DNA of 50,361 nt from an uncultured Eubacteriales bacterium (GTDB lineage: Bacteria; Bacillota; Clostridia; Christensenellales; Aristaeellaceae), in the NCBI GenBank assembly GCA_902774025.1, contig CACYGY010000011.1:1-50361 (forward strand). The letters run 5' to 3'. The notes beneath the pieces were generated by a model. The model was not told the DNA's origin, did not search any database, and was given only the letters and a program-made list of their open reading frames with translations. The translations under genes were made by a program, and so were the position numbers. Positions 25,601 to 37,700 of this stretch are shown here, one piece after another. Positions within the stretch are counted from its first letter, which is position 1. The number at the start of each line of letters is the position of its first letter.

Positions 25601-25746
25601 CCGGCACCCAGGGCGGCAAGCGCCCGGGCGATACCGGAGGAGCGGGTCCACAGTTCGCCATAGGTCATTTCTCCCCGGATGTCCCAAAGGGCGGTCCGGG
25701 ACGGGGTTTGGGCGGCATGGAGTGCCACCTGTTCATGAATCAGCAT
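22624..25746 (-). CDS. Nonribosomal peptide synthetase, A-T-(half C)-TE, with Cys thioesterase
   Basis: 1040 residues. The adenylation domain (1-~490) has core YTSGTTGRPKG near residue 153, YGCTETG, YRTGD and NANGKV. By my alignment the canonical substrate-anchoring Asp (Asp235 of GrsA) is replaced by Val, so the substrate may not be an ordinary alpha-amino acid. The carrier domain (~500-575) has Ser532 in LGGTSL. Next comes only the N-terminal lobe of a condensation domain (~590-745), with the HHxxxDG motif decayed to HGIAFEG (residues 725-731). A type I thioesterase (~795-1040) follows, with nucleophile Cys874 in GGWCYGG instead of Ser, Asp901 and His1016. It overlaps the upstream synthetase by seven bases. 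It may act on the first synthetase's chain or load a separate acyl unit. Confidence 0.93.
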   Translation of the reverse strand: MLIHEQVALHAAQTPSRTALWDIRGEMTYGELWTRSSGIARALAALGAGEGRAAAVYVPFLKEIVLGAVSAWRAGCVFLPFDDAYPQERLSYMLENSGAAAVLTLRELWERKPLKFPQEKVIFMDEVPPAPSFDLRVSLTEDSPAMLLYTSGTTGRPKGVLHTHALPAHLMDWMDPAEGAPVDENTRGGVTTGFTFVATQVFMFSPLAAGGSVFIAPEAARRDLGFLNQFIRENRITHLFLPSGLGAALAEDYDIRGVCVLVGGEKLRAFRPCVPGNALLLGYGCTETGAVMGKRVLGTEERLLIGKPFGQTEARIVDDALRTLPQGEVGELLVSSPFMSRGYFALAELSAEKWVELDHRVWYRTGDRARCTPEGNYDILGRIDNMIKLRGFRVETGEVEVQAANAAGRIGRSDVGQFAVVLRTVNGTDHLVAYYESDRELDLKAIRAEAARYLAEYMVPDIWVRMDALPRNANGKVMRSALPQPRRSREHTLYGALDSEVLARFVYALEDVLDVNVSISPDDRFTDLGGTSLTAMKYAAILREQGIRISSAQILQLNELRKIAEAAEVDYARLWSPEEYEKVREDFASRGEHILKVLPITPEQDEMLFRQILYPDRFNFKSTVFLQVDSPLSEKDLREALDIVSGENETLRSAIVFHDVATIQQVITDRKIPLEFIRMDSFGSQEMRELKKRLLYMPMDLQRSSLMRLIYLKTGTLSMLCILTHGIAFEGNRKSMYLARLMQVLEERYPLDESIRGWRELLEESLSSEKTEEPVRTEERPETGITRKAPPEMCVYSSNAGPKLVFVHTANTGSAAYYRLAARIGSQVSFSVIEPFNLYHMKEARYGIKAIAAHYIEILKRHQPEGPYLLGGWCYGGMVAHEMACQLEEAGEDVRYLFLMDAHATTDDRLRSFFRGMSTEVGREYFETSPLFADLRESGMLEDMVRNAAHSSEDMMNHVPSLFHGNVMYFKPEHIPSGISETSSRYWKKMMDYEAGNYEQYCCREKLKIIRTPLEHDLMMNDPSLDVIVPEMMKAIRESL

Positions 25747-28700
25747 GATTCGTTCCTTCCAAAGAAATCTTTCTGTTCCAGTCTGTCGAGGAAGCGGTGA
25801 ATGTACGCCGAGCCGGTTTCCGGCCAGGTGAAGCTCAGACGTTCCAGTATACCGACGGTATAGGTGTGATCAATTCCCTCCAGGCCGATCTCCTGGGAGT
25901 CGTCATTGCTCTCATAGGCGATCAGGCAGCCCACGGAGGCGTTTTTCCGGTCATCCCCCAGAGCTTCCTGAAGGGCCCGGCTGAATTCCTCATTTTCCGC
26001 TCCGCGGATGGGATGTCCCACTCCATTGATTTCCCGGATCACATCCTGCATCAGGGGACGGTGCGGATTCATGGGCATGAAGCAGACGCAGGCTTCCGGG
26101 GTGGTGGCCAGGGCCAGCACGGCCTTTGCCACGCAGTCAATGGGGGAGTATTCCATGGGCGCGTTCAGGGCGTCGTATCCGATTACCCCCAGGATGGCCA
26201 GGGCACGGAGACTGTTCATGTGATTGTTGGTTGTGTAGTTGAGCTGGAATTCGCCGTCCTCCTCCCGGGGAGCCAGGTTGCCCACCCGCAGGACCTTGGC
26301 CCGCAGGCCGTGGTCCAGGATCTCCTCGTAAATGTGCCTCTCCGCCATGAACTTGGAGTGGACGTACTGGTTGTTGTCAATCTCCTGTCCTGCATAGAGT
26401 CTGTGCTCATCCAGGCGGTAGTTCGCCGGCGGCAGACTGCCGGAGCGGCTTCCAATGACACTGCCGGTGGAGATATGCACCAGACGGGCTTCATTGGCTT
26501 CGCACCAGGCGGCGAGATTGCGGACGGAATCCACATTGGCCCGCTCGATCTCGTTGCCTTTGGCGAAATGCTTGACACTGGCGGCGCAGTTGATGACGGT
26601 CATGCCCGGCGAGGGCGCCTTGAAGGCGGTCAGGGCAGAGGCGTCGGTGGCATCACCCTCCAGGACCGTGACGCGCTGATCCATGAGGGGAAGGAAGTCG
26701 TCTCCGAAATACTTCCGCAGTGCGTTCCTCAGGCGCTCCCCGCCGCTTTCACCCCGGCCGGAGCGGACCAGGCAGAACAGTCTGCCTTCCCCGTGAAGAA
26801 CAAGTTCACGCAGCACATGGCTGCCGAGATACCCGGTGCCTCCCAGCAGCAGCACATCCCCCAGAGGCTGGCAGGCACCCTTCAGGAATGCTTCCAGGGT
26901 GTTTCCGGCCAGCAGGGCGTGGATCCGGCTGTAATCGTACCCGTCCCTGCCCGTTTCCGGAAGGACGGAGGATTCTTCGCTCTCCGGCGCGGGGGACGTT
27001 TCCGCCGGGGAGGCGCCCACAAAGCGGGCAAGGTCCCGGGGGGTGGTGTATTTGAATACATCGTTGTATACGAGGCTGTAGCCGGCCTTTTCGGCGGCGA
27101 TGACCACCTTCATGGCCAGGATGGAGCTGCCTCCCGCCTCAAAGAAGTCCGTTTCCGCACTGACGCGGTCGATGCCCAGGATGCTTCCGAAAATGGCGCA
27201 GAAATCCTCCTCCTCCCTGCCTTCCGGCGCCCGGTAGGCCGCCTTCTGGAGATTCGGTGCGGGCAGGGCTTTCCTGTCCACCTTCTGATTGACCGTCAGG
27301 GGGATTTTTTCAATCTGCATGATGGCGGCGGGCACCATGTAGGCAGGCTTCTGCTCCCGGATGAAGGCCCGGAGCCGATTCATGTCCACAGGGGCAGGGC
27401 TGACCACATAGGCTGCGAGATACTTGCCTCCGCCCTCATAGTCACAGGCCTGGACCGTCACGTCCTCAATGCCCTCAAAGCCCCGGATGACCGTTTCCAC
27501 TTCCTTGGTTTCCACCCGGAAGCCCCGGATCTTCACCTGGCCGTCCCTGCGCCCCACAAACTCCACATCGCCGTTTTCACGGTAGCGCACGATATCCCCG
27601 GTGTGATACATCCGGAACTCATTGAAGGGGCAGGGGCCGTAGGCTTCCGCCGTCTTGTCGGGGCGGTTCAGGTAGCCGCGGGTCACCTGCGGCCCGGAGA
27701 GACAGTACTCCCCGGCCGCTCCGGCGGGAAGCCGGTGCCCGGTTTTGTCCAGAATATAGCCGTGGATGGTGGCAAGGGGTTTGCCGATGGGAACGTTGGG
27801 CTCCCAGGTGCGGATGGGGAACAGGCTCACGCCGCAGCAGTTTTCCGTGGGACCGTATCCGTTGGCAATGGTGTAGCTCAGTCTGGAGGGATCCACCGCG
27901 GGCAGTTTTTCGCCGCCCATGATGAGAAGCCGCAGGGTTTTCAGCTGCGGATAATTCTGGATGAACTGCACGCCCACCTGGGTGGTGAGCAGCAGGGCGG
28001 TGACGCCGGCCTGGTCAAAATAGGCAGCCAGGGCGCCCAGATCCATCCGGATCTCCTCCGGGATCAGGCAGACGGTGCCGCCGTTGACCAGGGTGCAGAA
28101 AACATCCTCCATGTTCACGTCAAAACCGAAGGAGGCGTAGGCACCGGTGCGGTCATTCTCCGTGCAGAAGCTGTGGCGTATGCCGTGGGCAAAGGCCACA
28201 AGATTCCGGTGCTCGATCTGGCAGCCCTTGGGGGTGCCGGTGGAGCCGGAGGTGTAGAGCATGATGAACAGGTCTTCGGGAGCGGGGCCCGGGCAGGTCA
28301 GGGGTACATCCTCCATGGCGTACAGTTCCTCCACCGTCAGCACGGGGCCCGTGTACGCATCCAGCCGCTCCGCCAGGTCCGCCTGGGCCAGAAGCAGGCA
28401 GGCATTCGCGTCCCTGACCATGAAATTCAGGCGCTCAGCGGGATAACCGGGATCCAGAGGCTCATAGGCGAGGCCGGCCTTGATGGCGGCCAGAGGCAGG
28501 ATGAACACGTTCTCGTTTCTGCTGATGAGGATGGAGACGACCTGCTCCGCAAGGTCCGTCCTGCCGGTCACCTCACAGGAGCGACGGTACAGCTTCGCCG
28601 CCAGGCGGTCTGTCAGCTCGTCCAGCTCGCGGTAGGTGTAGGTTCTGTCCCTGAAGACCGCGGCCACTTTGTCCGGATGCGCTTTCGCGTTGCGCCGGAA

Positions 28701-31700
28701 GGCGGTGACCACCGTGTCATTCCTGTCATAGTCCAGGTCCCAGGGCGCGTTGAAGGCGTCCAGTTTTTTCCAGGTTTCCTCACCGGTGATGCTGATGTCG
28801 GACAGGGTTTCCCGGGTCATGAGGCCGCGGACGGCGTTTTCCACGCTCTCCGCCAGTCCGCGCATCATGGCCTGGCTGTACAGCGCGCCGTCATAGGCCA
28901 CCCGGATCACGGCTGACTCTTCCGTACCCTCGATATAGACACCCGCGGGCAGCTTGGGAAGATCCAGTTCCAGGCTCCGCGTCTCCACCTCTCCCGCCTT
29001 TGTCCGGTACGTGTTCAGAACACCGATCTGGTAGGTCAGGGACAGGGCGGGATGGAAATCGTATTTTGAGGCGATGCGGGCAAAGGGATAGTGTTCGTTT
29101 GCAATGGTATCGGAGAAGAGACGTGCGATGCGGAGCAGGTAGTCCCGGACAGGCTCCTCATGGCGGAGCTGTGTCACCAGGGGCAGGGTATTGACGAACA
29201 TGCCCATGGTGTTGCTGATCTTCAGGTTGCTTCTGCCGTTGGAAATGGTGGCGATGGCCACCGTGTCCTCGCATACATAGCGTCCGAAGGTGAGGAAGGC
29301 TGCGGCCAGATAGACGGCGGAGGGGGTGATCCCCAGTTTCCGGGCAAAGGCTTTGACGGCGGCGATGTCCGTGGGGGCGCTCACCTGTTCCTCTCTGTGG
29401 GGCCTGTCCTCATACACGTCGGGAAGAAGCTGTGTGGCATCTTCCATCTCCGCCATCCGGTCGGCGAAGAAGGCCTCCGTTTCCGGCAGAATCCTTTCCT
29501 CCGCGGCGTAATCATAGCAGCTGTAGCTTTCCTTCTCAGGCTCCGCGCCGTCCAGGGCCTGGCAGAGCTGGTCAAGGAAAAGGTCCATGGAAGCGCCGTC
29601 GCTGACCAGGTGATGCATGTCCAGAAGCAGGGTCGGGCGGCTGGCGTTCAGGATTTCAAAGCGGCAGGCGGGGCCTGCGGCAAGGTCAAAGGGCCGGGGG
29701 AACTGAAGAATATGGGCTTCCGTCTCCTCCGGGGAAAGGTCAAGAACCGGGATTTCCAGGCGGAAGTCCGGGATCTGTTCCTGGATGATTTCCCCCTCCC
29801 TGTCCGGCACAAAGCGGCAGAGGATGGAGGGATGGGCATGGACCACCTTCCGGAGGGCGGCATCCAGCTGCTCCGTTGTGGTGCCTTCCGGGAAGGTGAG
29901 AGCAAAGGGCACGTTGTAGCGCACCGTGTCCGGATGCGCCTGGCACTCCGCGTAAACCCCCTGCTGGGAGAAGGTAAGGCGGCAGGACTGCGGCTTTTCC
30001 GCGGTCTTTTCCGGTTCCTCCCCGCCCTCCGCCTTCCGGTTCAGAAGACTTGTGAGGATCTCGTTTTCCACGCTCTGGATGCTGCCGGCGGAAACCAGTT
30101 CCCGGGCATTGGTCTGCACGCCGAAACGCCGGAGAATCTTCGCCGCCAGGCGGATGCCGGTGATGGAGGTGAGGCCCAGATTCCCGAAGAGGTCGGTGAT
30201 GCCGAAGTCCCCGGTGCCCAGGATTTCCGCGGCGATGCTGCGGATCTCCTCTTCCAGCACGTTCAGGGGGGCCGCCGGGGCATTTTCCTCCTTCCGCGCC
30301 TTCATTTCCGGCACGGGCAGGGCCTTCCGGTTGACCTTCTGGTTCTGATTCAGGGGGATGGCGTCAATGGTCATGGTGACAGCGGGCACCATATAGGGCG
30401 GCTTGCGGCTGAGAATGAAAGCGTTCAGGGCCTGGATGTCCAGGGTGTCCCCGGCGCTCACCACATAGGCGCAGAGATATTTGCCGGACCCGTCCGGGTT
30501 GTCAAAGGCCTGCACGGTGGCGTCCCGGACCCCGGGGAATTCCCGGATGACCGCCTCCACCTCCGTGGTTTCAATGCGGAAACCCCGGATTTTCACCTGC
30601 CCGTCATTCCTGCCGATGAAGTCAATGGTTCCGTCGGGCAGGAGGCGCACGATATCCCCGGTGCGGTAGGCGTGGGAATACCCCTCATCCCGGCTGAAGG
30701 GGTTGGGGATAAAAGCCTTTGCCGTCAGCTCCGGGCGGTTCAGATAGCCGCGCCCCACACCGTTTCCCGCCACCACCAGCTCACCGGGTACGAAGGGGGG
30801 CAGGCGATGGAGATGCTCGTCGGCCACATAGAGCCTGTAATTGCCCAGAGGCCGTCCGATGGGCACACGGGTATAGAGCCGGTCCACCTCAAAGGCGGTG
30901 GTGAAAATGGTGCATTCCGTGGGACCATAGGCGTTGTAGAAGGCAAAGGGCCTGTCCACATGGAAGGGAGCCAGCTTTTCGCCGCCCACGGAAAGATACT
31001 GCAGCTCGCCTCCGGTACAGAATTCCGCGAACTGCCGCCCCACCTGGGTGGTCATGAAGCAGTGGGTGACATGTTCCTTCTCAAACCGGCGGAGAATGGC
31101 GTCAAAGTCCAGCCGTTCCTCCTCGGGGATGATCACCACGGCCGCTCCCGTGGTGAGGGCGGGGTACAGATCCATCATGCAGGCGTCAAAGCCGTAGCTG
31201 GCGTAGGCGGCCACTCTGGAGCGGGGCGTGAGGTGATAGAACTGTCTGTACCATGTGCAGAAGTTCACCAGGTTGTGATGCTCAAGGATGACCCCCTTGG
31301 GCTGGCCCGTGGTGCCGGAGGAGTAGAGAAGGATCAGGGCGTCCTCCGGGGCGGGATGATCCGGCAGGGCCGGGGCCTGGGGAAGGCCGGGAATGTCCCG
31401 GGTCAGAAGGACGGGTCCCTGGTATTCGCTGACCCTGTCCAGCAGGGATTCCTCGGCGATGAGCAGGGAACAGCCCGCGTCCCGGACCATGAAGTTCAGT
31501 CTTTCCCCGGGGTAGGAGGGATCCAGGGGCTGATAGGCCGCGCCTGCCTTCAGAACGCCCAGGGAAGCAGTGGCCATGAAGGAACTGCGGGAGATCAGGA
31601 CGGAGACCACCTTTTCCCGGCCGATGCCCCTGTCTCTGAGGAAGGCGGCGATCCGGTCCGACAGCTCGTCCGTCTGTGCGTAGGTGAGGACCTCATCCCG

Positions 31701-34700
31701 GAAGATGACGGCCGGTTCGCCTGGATTTTCAAGGGCTGCCCTGCGGAAAAGACTGACGATATCCGTGAGCGGACAGGGCATGTCTGTCCGGTTCAGGCTG
31801 TCCATATGCGCCTGGCTTTCGGGGGTCATGAGGAGGACATCCATGAGACGGGAACGGAAAAGCATTTCCGAGGCCGCCTGGTCCAGGCAGTCCGTGAAGG
31901 CGCGGATAAAGGATTCGCTGAAGCGGCCTGCGTGGTATTCACAGTGATACCGGTATGCACCTCCGGTCTCGAAAACCTCCAGCTGCAGGGGCGCTTTCGC
32001 CTCATCCAGCTCAAGGGGTATCAGCCTGGCCCCGTATCCGCCGATTTCCACCTCCTCATCCGCCCGGCCCTGCCATACAAAGAGGACATCCGGGGAGATG
32101 TGGTAGTCCCGGGCAATCTCGCTGAAGGCGTAGAGATCATGGGACATGCTCTGGGAAAGCTGTCTGCCGGCGTCCCGGACAAGATCCGCAACCGCCTGTT
32201 CCCCGTCCAGGGTGAGAAGGACCGGGAAGGTTCTGACCAGCATGGTCACGGCTCTTTCCAGACGGGAATCGTTCCGCCCGTTGTAGACGGTGGTGTACAG
32301 GGCTTCCTTCCGGCCGCAGAACCTGGAGAGCACAAAGGCAAAGGCGGCGTTGAAGAAGGCGTTTTCCGTAACCCCCGTGTCCCGGCAGAAATCGCGGATT
32401 TTCTCCGGACTCAGTCCGGAGGGGCGGTCCAGGACCGCGCTGGAAACGGCCGCGTCCGCACGGAGGATATCCCCGTCCGGGAGCATGTCGAAGTCCGCGC
32501 TGCCCAGAAGCGTGTCAAAATAGGTCTTTGCCCGGGTGAAGGCCTCCGTTTTCAGGAGCTTTTCCTCCTCCAGGGCGGCCTCAAAGCCCGTATACGTTTC
32601 CTTTTCCGGGACCTGTCCCTCGTAGGCCCGGTTCAGATCCTCCATGAAAATGGCGTCACTGGTGCCGTCATAGACAATGTGATGGAATTCCAGGAAAAGA
32701 TACCTGTCCTCAGGGGTTATGTAGATCCGGGCCCGGTAAAGCCTGTCCCTGAGCAGGTCAAAGGGCTTGACAAGAGGTTCGGGCAGCTGCGGCACATGAA
32801 GGATTTCCACCACCGGCGCCGCATCGTCCTGTCTGCGGAAGCGGTACTCACCGCTGTCCGACGCGTACAGGGAGGCGTTCAGGCAGGGATGGGCCTGCAG
32901 GGTCATCTCAAGGGCCCGCTGGAGTCTGTCCACTTCCACCTCTTCGGGCAGCCGGATGAGGGAGGGCGTATTGTAGATGACGGTATCCGGATGGGCCAGG
33001 GTCTCCGCCAGGATGCCCGTCTGCGTCCGGGAAAGCGGGTAATCCGGCAGGATCTCAATTGTCTCCTGCGCGCTGTCGGCGCAGAGGATTCCGGCAAGGC
33101 CGGAGACGGTGGGATGATCCCGGAGATCCCGGATGGAGAGAGGCCGGTCAAAGGCCCTGGAGAGCAGGACATTCAGGCGGATGGCGCCCAGGGAGGAAAG
33201 ACCGGACTCATACAGGTCCGAATCCACGCCGAAGGAGGTATGACCCATGACAGAGGCCGCCAGATCAAAGATGCGCTTCTGTGTCTCGTTCTCAGGCGGG
33301 GTGAAGTTCTCCTCCGCCCTCTCCGGCATGGGCAGGGCTTTTCTGTCCACCTTGCCGCTTGCGGTCATGGGGAAGGCTTCCAGCTGCAGGAAGGCGGCGG
33401 GGATCATGTACCGGGCGAGACGTCCGGCCAGATGGGCCTTCAGGTCAGCTGTGTCCACACGCGTGCGGGCGGTAAAGTAGCCGCAGAGGAAGGCGTCGCC
33501 TTCCGCGGGCTTTTGCAGAAGCACCACGCTCCGGGTGATGTCCGGGAAGGTGTTCATGACGTTTTCGATTTCATCCAGCTCAATGCGCAGACCCCGGAGC
33601 TTGATCTGGTTGTCCTGTCTGCCGAAGAACTCCAGTTCCAGGTCATGGTTCAGGCGGACAATGTCCCCGGTGCGGTAGGCCCGTCCGCCTTCCAGGGTGA
33701 TGAAAACCTCCGCCGTCTTTTCCGGCAGATTCACGTACCCCTCGCCCACGCCCAGGCCGCCGATGACCAGCTCGCCTTTTACCAGGGGAGGAAGGATATT
33801 GCCGCAGGGATCGCAGACCCAGGCTTTCACGTTGGCGGCGGGTCTGCCGATGGTGATGTTTTCCGCGCTTTCCATGCGCTTGGAGATGCAGCCGATGGTG
33901 GTTTCCGTAGGCCCGTACCCGTTGACAATGACCGCCTCCGGGCTCGCCTGGCGGACTTTTCCGAACAGGGCGGGCGGGAAGGCCTCGGCCCCCAGGTCGA
34001 CCATTTTCAGGCCCCGCATGGCCCGGACCGCCTCCGGGATTTCCATCAGGCCGGACATGAAGGAAGGCGTGGCGGCCATGATGTCCACCTGGTTTTCCTC
34101 CATGAGACGGGCAAGGAGCAGGGGGTTCTGGATCTCCTCCTCCGTGGCCAGGCACAGGGTCAGGCCGTGGCACAGGGGGAGATGGATCTCCATCAGGGAG
34201 TAGTCAAAGGAGAGGGAGGCAATGGCCAGGGCGACCCGGCCGTAGCTGACATAATGCCGGCATTCCTCGTTTTTTTCGCCGGTGGTGAGGAAATTGCAGA
34301 GGTTTCCGTGGGTGATCTTCACGCCCTTGGGCCTGCCTGTGGACCCGGAGGTATAGATGCAGTAGGCCGTCTGGCCGGGGCTGACGGAAAGCGGAGGAGT
34401 GACCGGTTCCCCCTCCCGGAGCAGATCTTCCACCGTCAGGACCGGGTATGCCTTTGAAGACAGTTCCAGGTTCACGCTTTCCGCTGTGATGAGAAAGCGG
34501 CTTCCCGAATCCGTCATGCAGTAATCCACCCGGTCCCGGGGATAATCCGGCAGCATGGGCAGGAAGGCGCCGCCTGCCTTCAGGATGCCGTATTCCGCCG
34601 CCACGGCATGCACGGTCCTTGGCAGAAGCATGCCCACGGTTTCCCCCATCTTCAGGCCGCGCCGGGTGAGGGCATCGGCGATACGGTTGGCCATCTCATC

Positions 34701-37700
34701 CAGCTGAGCATAGGTCAGGCGGGTGCCGGCGGCGATGAGGGCGGTCTGGTCCGGATGCTGCCGGACCATGTCCTCGAAGAGGTGATGAACCCCCTTCATG
34801 TCAACAGGCTCGTCGGTATCATTGAAACGCCGCAGGTCTGAAAGGGCCGCGTCGCTGACCATGCTGACGTCGCGGACATATGTTTTCTCAAGGAATTCGG
34901 AGGCGGTCTTTTCCACGCAGTCGGCCAGGGCGCGCATGAAGGCATGGCTGTAGCGTCCCGCGTCAAATTCCATCTCAAAGTCCGTTCTCAGACCCCGGAC
35001 AAAAATGTCCATGCTCAGGGGACGCTGGGCCTGGATGGAGAGGGGAATCTGCTGCGCGCTTTCGCCGCCGATGCGGTCGAACCGGAAGGTATCCCCCTGA
35101 TAGGCCAGCATCAGGTCGGAGCGGAGATCGAATTCCTGCGAAATTTCCGCGAAGGAATACAGGTCGTGGCTCATGCTGGCCATGAGCTGCCGGCCCGTTT
35201 CCCGGATGAGGTCCACCACGGCCAGGCTGCCCCGGACATGGAGAGACACGGGCAGCGTCCGCACCAGCATGGCGGTGCTGCGGGAAAGACGGGAGTCGTT
35301 TCTGCCGCTGAAGATGGTGGTGTAGAGCACGTCCTCGCTGAAGGTGAAGCGGGAAAGGACAAAGGCGAAGACGGCATTGAAGAAGGCGTTTTCCGTCACA
35401 TGGTTCTGCTGGCAGAATTCCCGGATGGCGGAGATGTCCAGGGCGGATTCCAGGTGGATCCTGCCGGAGGTTTTTTCGGCGGAGCGATCTCCGGTGGGGA
35501 GGGAAAGGACGTCTGCACCGGAGAGAAGTTCCCGGTAATAGGCCCGGTCCTCATCCAGTCTTTCCGTTCCGCGCCTTCTTTCTTCCTCCAGGGCGGCCTC
35601 AAAGCCGGTGTAGGTTTCCCTCTCCGGCTCCTTTCCCGCACAGGCCGCGTTGATATCCTGTGTCAGAATGACCATGCTGGTGCCGTCGGCAAGGATGTGA
35701 TGGATATCCATAAAGAGGTAATTTCCCGACGGGGTCACGAAAATACGGACGCGGTACAGCGCCTCGTTCAGGAGGTGGAAGGGCCGGAGGAGGTCGTCGG
35801 GCAGTGCGTCGGCTTCCACGATCTCCACCAGAGGGCTTTCCTCATCCTGCCGCTTTGCCATCCAGTGGCCCTCTGCGTCCGGGGCAAGACGCGTGAACAG
35901 GAAGGGGTGAGCAGAAAGGGCCTGCTCAACGGCGTGCCGAAGGCTGGGAATGTCCACGCGGGGGGAAAGCTTCAGCAGGAGGGGAATGTTGTATTCGGTG
36001 CTGTCCGGTTCCGAGAGGCATTCCGCCAGGATGCCCATCTGGGTCCGGGTAAGGGGATAGGTGATGCGCCGCTCTTCGTTTTCAGACGGAGTGCGTGCGG
36101 AAAGACACGCTTCCAGGTCCCGGATGTTGGGATGGGCATGAAGATCCGAAAGGGAGACGGGCACGCCGAAAGCATCGGAGAGGGCCTGGGTCATGCGGAT
36201 TGAGCCGATGGAATTCAGGCCCGCCTCCTCAAAGGGCGTGGAAAGATCATACCGTCCGTGGCCCACAATGGCGGCCAGGGCTTTGAAGATGATCTTCTGC
36301 CCTTCGTTTTCAAAACGGACATCCCCGCCCTGCTCATCCCTCATGCGGGGATCCGGGAGAGCGAAGCGGTCCAGCTTGCCGTTGGCGTTGACGGGGAAGC
36401 GGTCCAGACGGACATAATAGGCGGGGATCATGTAGGCGGGGAAATGGAGGGAGAGGAGATTCCTGAACTCCGCCTCGCTTCTTTCCGCATCCGAAAGATA
36501 ATATGCCGAAAGATAGACATCCCCGAAGGCGTCCGTGAAATCTCTGACAGCCGCGTCCTTTATCCCCGGAAGCGCCCGGATGCCTGCCTCGATCTCACCG
36601 GGTTCCACTCTCTGTCCGTTGATCTTGAGCATCCAGTCCCTGCGGTTGACATACAGGAGATTACCGTTCTCCATCCGGCCAAGGTCACCGGTATGCAGCA
36701 GGGTATCGCAGCCGTCCTGATCCCGGAAGGGATTGGGGGTGAACACCTCCGAAGTATGCTCCGGGAGGTTCAGGTAGCCCCGGGCAAAGTGGCCGCTGAT
36801 GCAGATTTCTCCTTCATCGCAGGGGTTTCCCTCCTCATCCAGAAGGTACAGGTGCGTGTTTTCAAGACTCCGGCCCAGCGGGGTATTCTCCCAGGCATGG
36901 TCCACGTCCATGGCCGTGACGATGCCTGCCGTTTCTGTCATGCCGTAGGCATTGACCAGCCGGAAACCGTCAGGGGCGATTCCCGCCAGACGCTCGCTTC
37001 CGGTCAGGACGAAGCGCAGGCTGGAGCCTTTTTTATGGAAAAAGCGCAGGACCTTGGGCGGGATGAAGACGCCCGTGACACCCTGAAGGTCGATGAAATC
37101 CGCCAGGCCCTCCGGGTCTCCCCGGAGAGGTTCCGGAACGATGCAGGCGGTCATGCCCGTGGTCAGGGGGCCAAAGACGTCGACGATGTGCACAATGAAA
37201 TAGAAGGGTCCGTTGATGGCGTAGACATCCTCCGACTGAAGGCGGGAGAAGGAGAAGAATCTGTCCAGGGCGTCCGTCAGGGACTGATGATCGTGGAGAA
37301 TGCCCTTGGGTCTGCCGGTGGAGCCGGAGGTATAGGCGATGAGGGCAGGATCCGAAGGGGCACTGTCCGCGATTTCCGTGAGGGGATCGCATTTCCGCGC
37401 CTCAGTGATCCATGCGTCATCCAGGACAAGCTTTGCGCCGCTGTCCTCACGGATAAAGTTCAGGCGTTCCCGGGGATAGTGGGAGGACAGGGGCACATAG
37501 ATGCCCCCGGCCATGAGAACGCCCAGAATGGCTTCCACAAAGCCGATGCCCCGGGAGGCGGTGATCATGGCCGCGTCCCCGATGCCGAATCCCTCCGCCT
37601 TCAGCTTCGCGCAAAGGGCACGGGCAGAGGCGTTCAGCTCGCCGTAGGTGCGCTCCTGTCCCGACGCCGGGTCCCGCAGAGCGGTTTTCTGACTGCTTTT

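Noticed and set aside
25797..28916. 1039-codon + strand frame, and similar long frames at 23572-25800, 36258-38201 and 45061-47067
   Set aside because: All lie antisense to well-supported genes, are His/Gly/Arg-rich and lack family features.
29091..34457. 1788-codon open frame on the + strand opposite the large synthetase
   Set aside because: It is an antisense shadow of a clear NRPS gene with intact domains. GC-rich third positions keep the opposite frame open; the product has no recognisable domain and no ribosome binding site.
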